From positions 86,348,001 to 86,412,000 of the forward strand of contig NC_134108.1 of NCBI RefSeq assembly GCF_040939455.1: 64,000 nucleotides of DNA. Direction: 5' to 3'. Source of the stretch: Microcebus murinus (taxonomy: Eukaryota; Chordata; Mammalia; Primates; Cheirogaleidae). The translations under genes and the position numbers were made by a program. The notes under the pieces are model-generated. The model worked only from the letters and a program-made list of their open reading frames with translations. It did not search any database and was not told the DNA's origin. This document shows, one piece after another, positions 62,984 to 64,000 of the stretch. How positions within the stretch are numbered: position 1 is the first letter of the stretch; each line of letters starts with the position of its first letter.

Positions 62984-63900
62984 AAGAAAGATAAGACTTC
63001 TGCCCTCATAGAGCTTACCTTCTAATTAAGAAGATGAAAATAAAGTAAAAATGGCTCAGAACACAGTATAAAATTTCTGAGGAGAATTATGAAAGAAATT
63101 AATGGAGTGACAGACGGTAAGTAGGATGGAGGGCATTAAATGAAAACAATGCTCACAGGAGGAGATATTTGTGCTGAGGTAAAGAATAAGGAGCATGCCA
63201 TATGAAAGCAGGAAAAAGAACTATCCAAGCAGAAGTTTTAGAAAATGGAAGGCCCTGAGGAAAGACAGAATCCAGGCTTTTCAAATAATGAAAGGTGCTG
63301 CTGTGGCCAATGCATAAGTACCTTGGTCCACTTCAGTTGCTATAATGGAATTCCACAGACTGGGTAAGTTATAAGCAACAGAAATGTATTTCTAACAGTT
63401 CTGGAGCCAGAAAAGTCTAAGATCAAGTTGTCAGCAAATTAGGTTCTGGTGAGCGCCTGTTTCCTGGTTCATAGACAGTAGTTTCACTGTGTTCTCCCAT
63501 GGTGGAAACTAGATCCCTAGAGTTTCTTTTATAAGGCCACTAATATCACTCATGAATTCTCTGCTGCATGATCTAATCATCTCCCCAATGCTCCACTTCC
63601 AAATACCATCCCATTGAGGATTGATGGGCACATAAACATTAGATCTATGGCAATAGTGAGCAAGATAGAAAATCATATCAAATGTTAGCAGGACCTACAT
63701 CATATAGGGCCTTGGGAACATGGGAAGGTTTTAGACTTTAATCTCTAGATGCCTTAGGAAGCCATGGAAAGGTTTTAAACAGGCGAGGGGGGGGTATATG
63801 TATTTATCTAAACTATTCTGCCTGCAGTAATGAGAATAGATTTTAGAAAGCTATCGTAGTAGTCCTGACAAAAGGTAAGTATGCCTAGGATGAGGGTAAA
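62984..63900 (+). repeat. Old dispersed repeat, split by an MLT1-like LTR
   Basis: tctgccctcatagagcttac, then ggaaggccctgaggaaagac (before the LTR) and catatagggccttgggaaca, tgccttaggaagccatggaa (after it). The order is that of the family seen at 39225 and 46490. Confidence 0.5.
63318..63655 (+). mobile_element. MLT1-like LTR nested in the older repeat
   Basis: Begins ttggtccacttcagttgcta, then cacagactgggtaagttata, ctaacagttctggagccaga and gcatgatctaatcatctccc. MaLR-like layout; diverged. Confidence 0.65.
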
Positions 63901-64000
63901 TGGCAGTAGAAAGGGAAATAAGTGGAGAAACTGAAAGCTATTCTGCAAATATAATTGACAGAACTTTCTGGAAAGAGCATGAAAAGGGTAGAACCAAGAA

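Overview
The window is nuclear DNA from a primate, most likely a strepsirrhine (lemur-type) genome. Full dimeric Alu SINEs place it in primates. Two things point to a lemur-like branch: the Alu right arms carry the phrase 'gtgagctaggctgacgcc', and there are many young L1 3' ends of the 'tattatgggggtac' type with A-rich tails. There is no bacterial-style gene content. Almost every long reading frame is a transposon remnant or chance.

The only host coding sequence I can support is one internal exon of EYS (eyes shut homolog, the secreted EGF/laminin-G photoreceptor protein) at 60567-60739 on the + strand. It has a strong acceptor and donor and encodes the end of one EGF repeat plus one complete six-cysteine EGF repeat. 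The 60.5 kb upstream and 3.3 kb downstream then read as intron, which fits the very large introns of this gene.

Layout by region. 1-2640: a Tigger (pogo-type) DNA transposon on the minus strand, cut on the left by an Alu. 2.6-9 kb: a 58-bp direct repeat, MLT1-type LTRs, an LTR of unassigned family split by a young L1, and an L1 3' end with a local rearrangement. 9.4-10 kb: an Alu whose centre is replaced by microsatellites and a 40-bp copy of DNA lying 1.2 kb away. 12-20 kb: MIRs, an L1 with a 3' transduction, another Alu, and an MLT1. 21.4 kb: a 43-bp-arm hairpin. 23.4-27.1 kb: a three-deep nest (Alu in Tigger1 in L1), with a retroposed 5' half of tRNA-Gln in the distal L1 piece. 30-34 kb: MER5A, a GATA array, an Alu and an L1. 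34.9-38.2 kb: L1 5'UTR/ORF1, a young L1 3' end with an open ORF2 tail, and an older L1 piece. 41-45 kb: an MLT1 and two L1s. 51-57.5 kb: two L1s with 5' inversions. 60.5 kb: the EYS exon. 61.4-64 kb: two young Alus and an MLT1-like LTR nested in an older repeat.

The DNA therefore works as a long photoreceptor-gene intron that has absorbed successive waves of mobile elements. I found no evidence of a new multi-gene system. The most unusual signals are the tRNA-half insertion, the templated 40-bp insertion, the near-perfect hairpin at 21.4 kb, and the L1 integrations with readable mechanisms (twin priming twice, 3' transduction once). Family names come from memory of consensus sequences and were not checked against a database.
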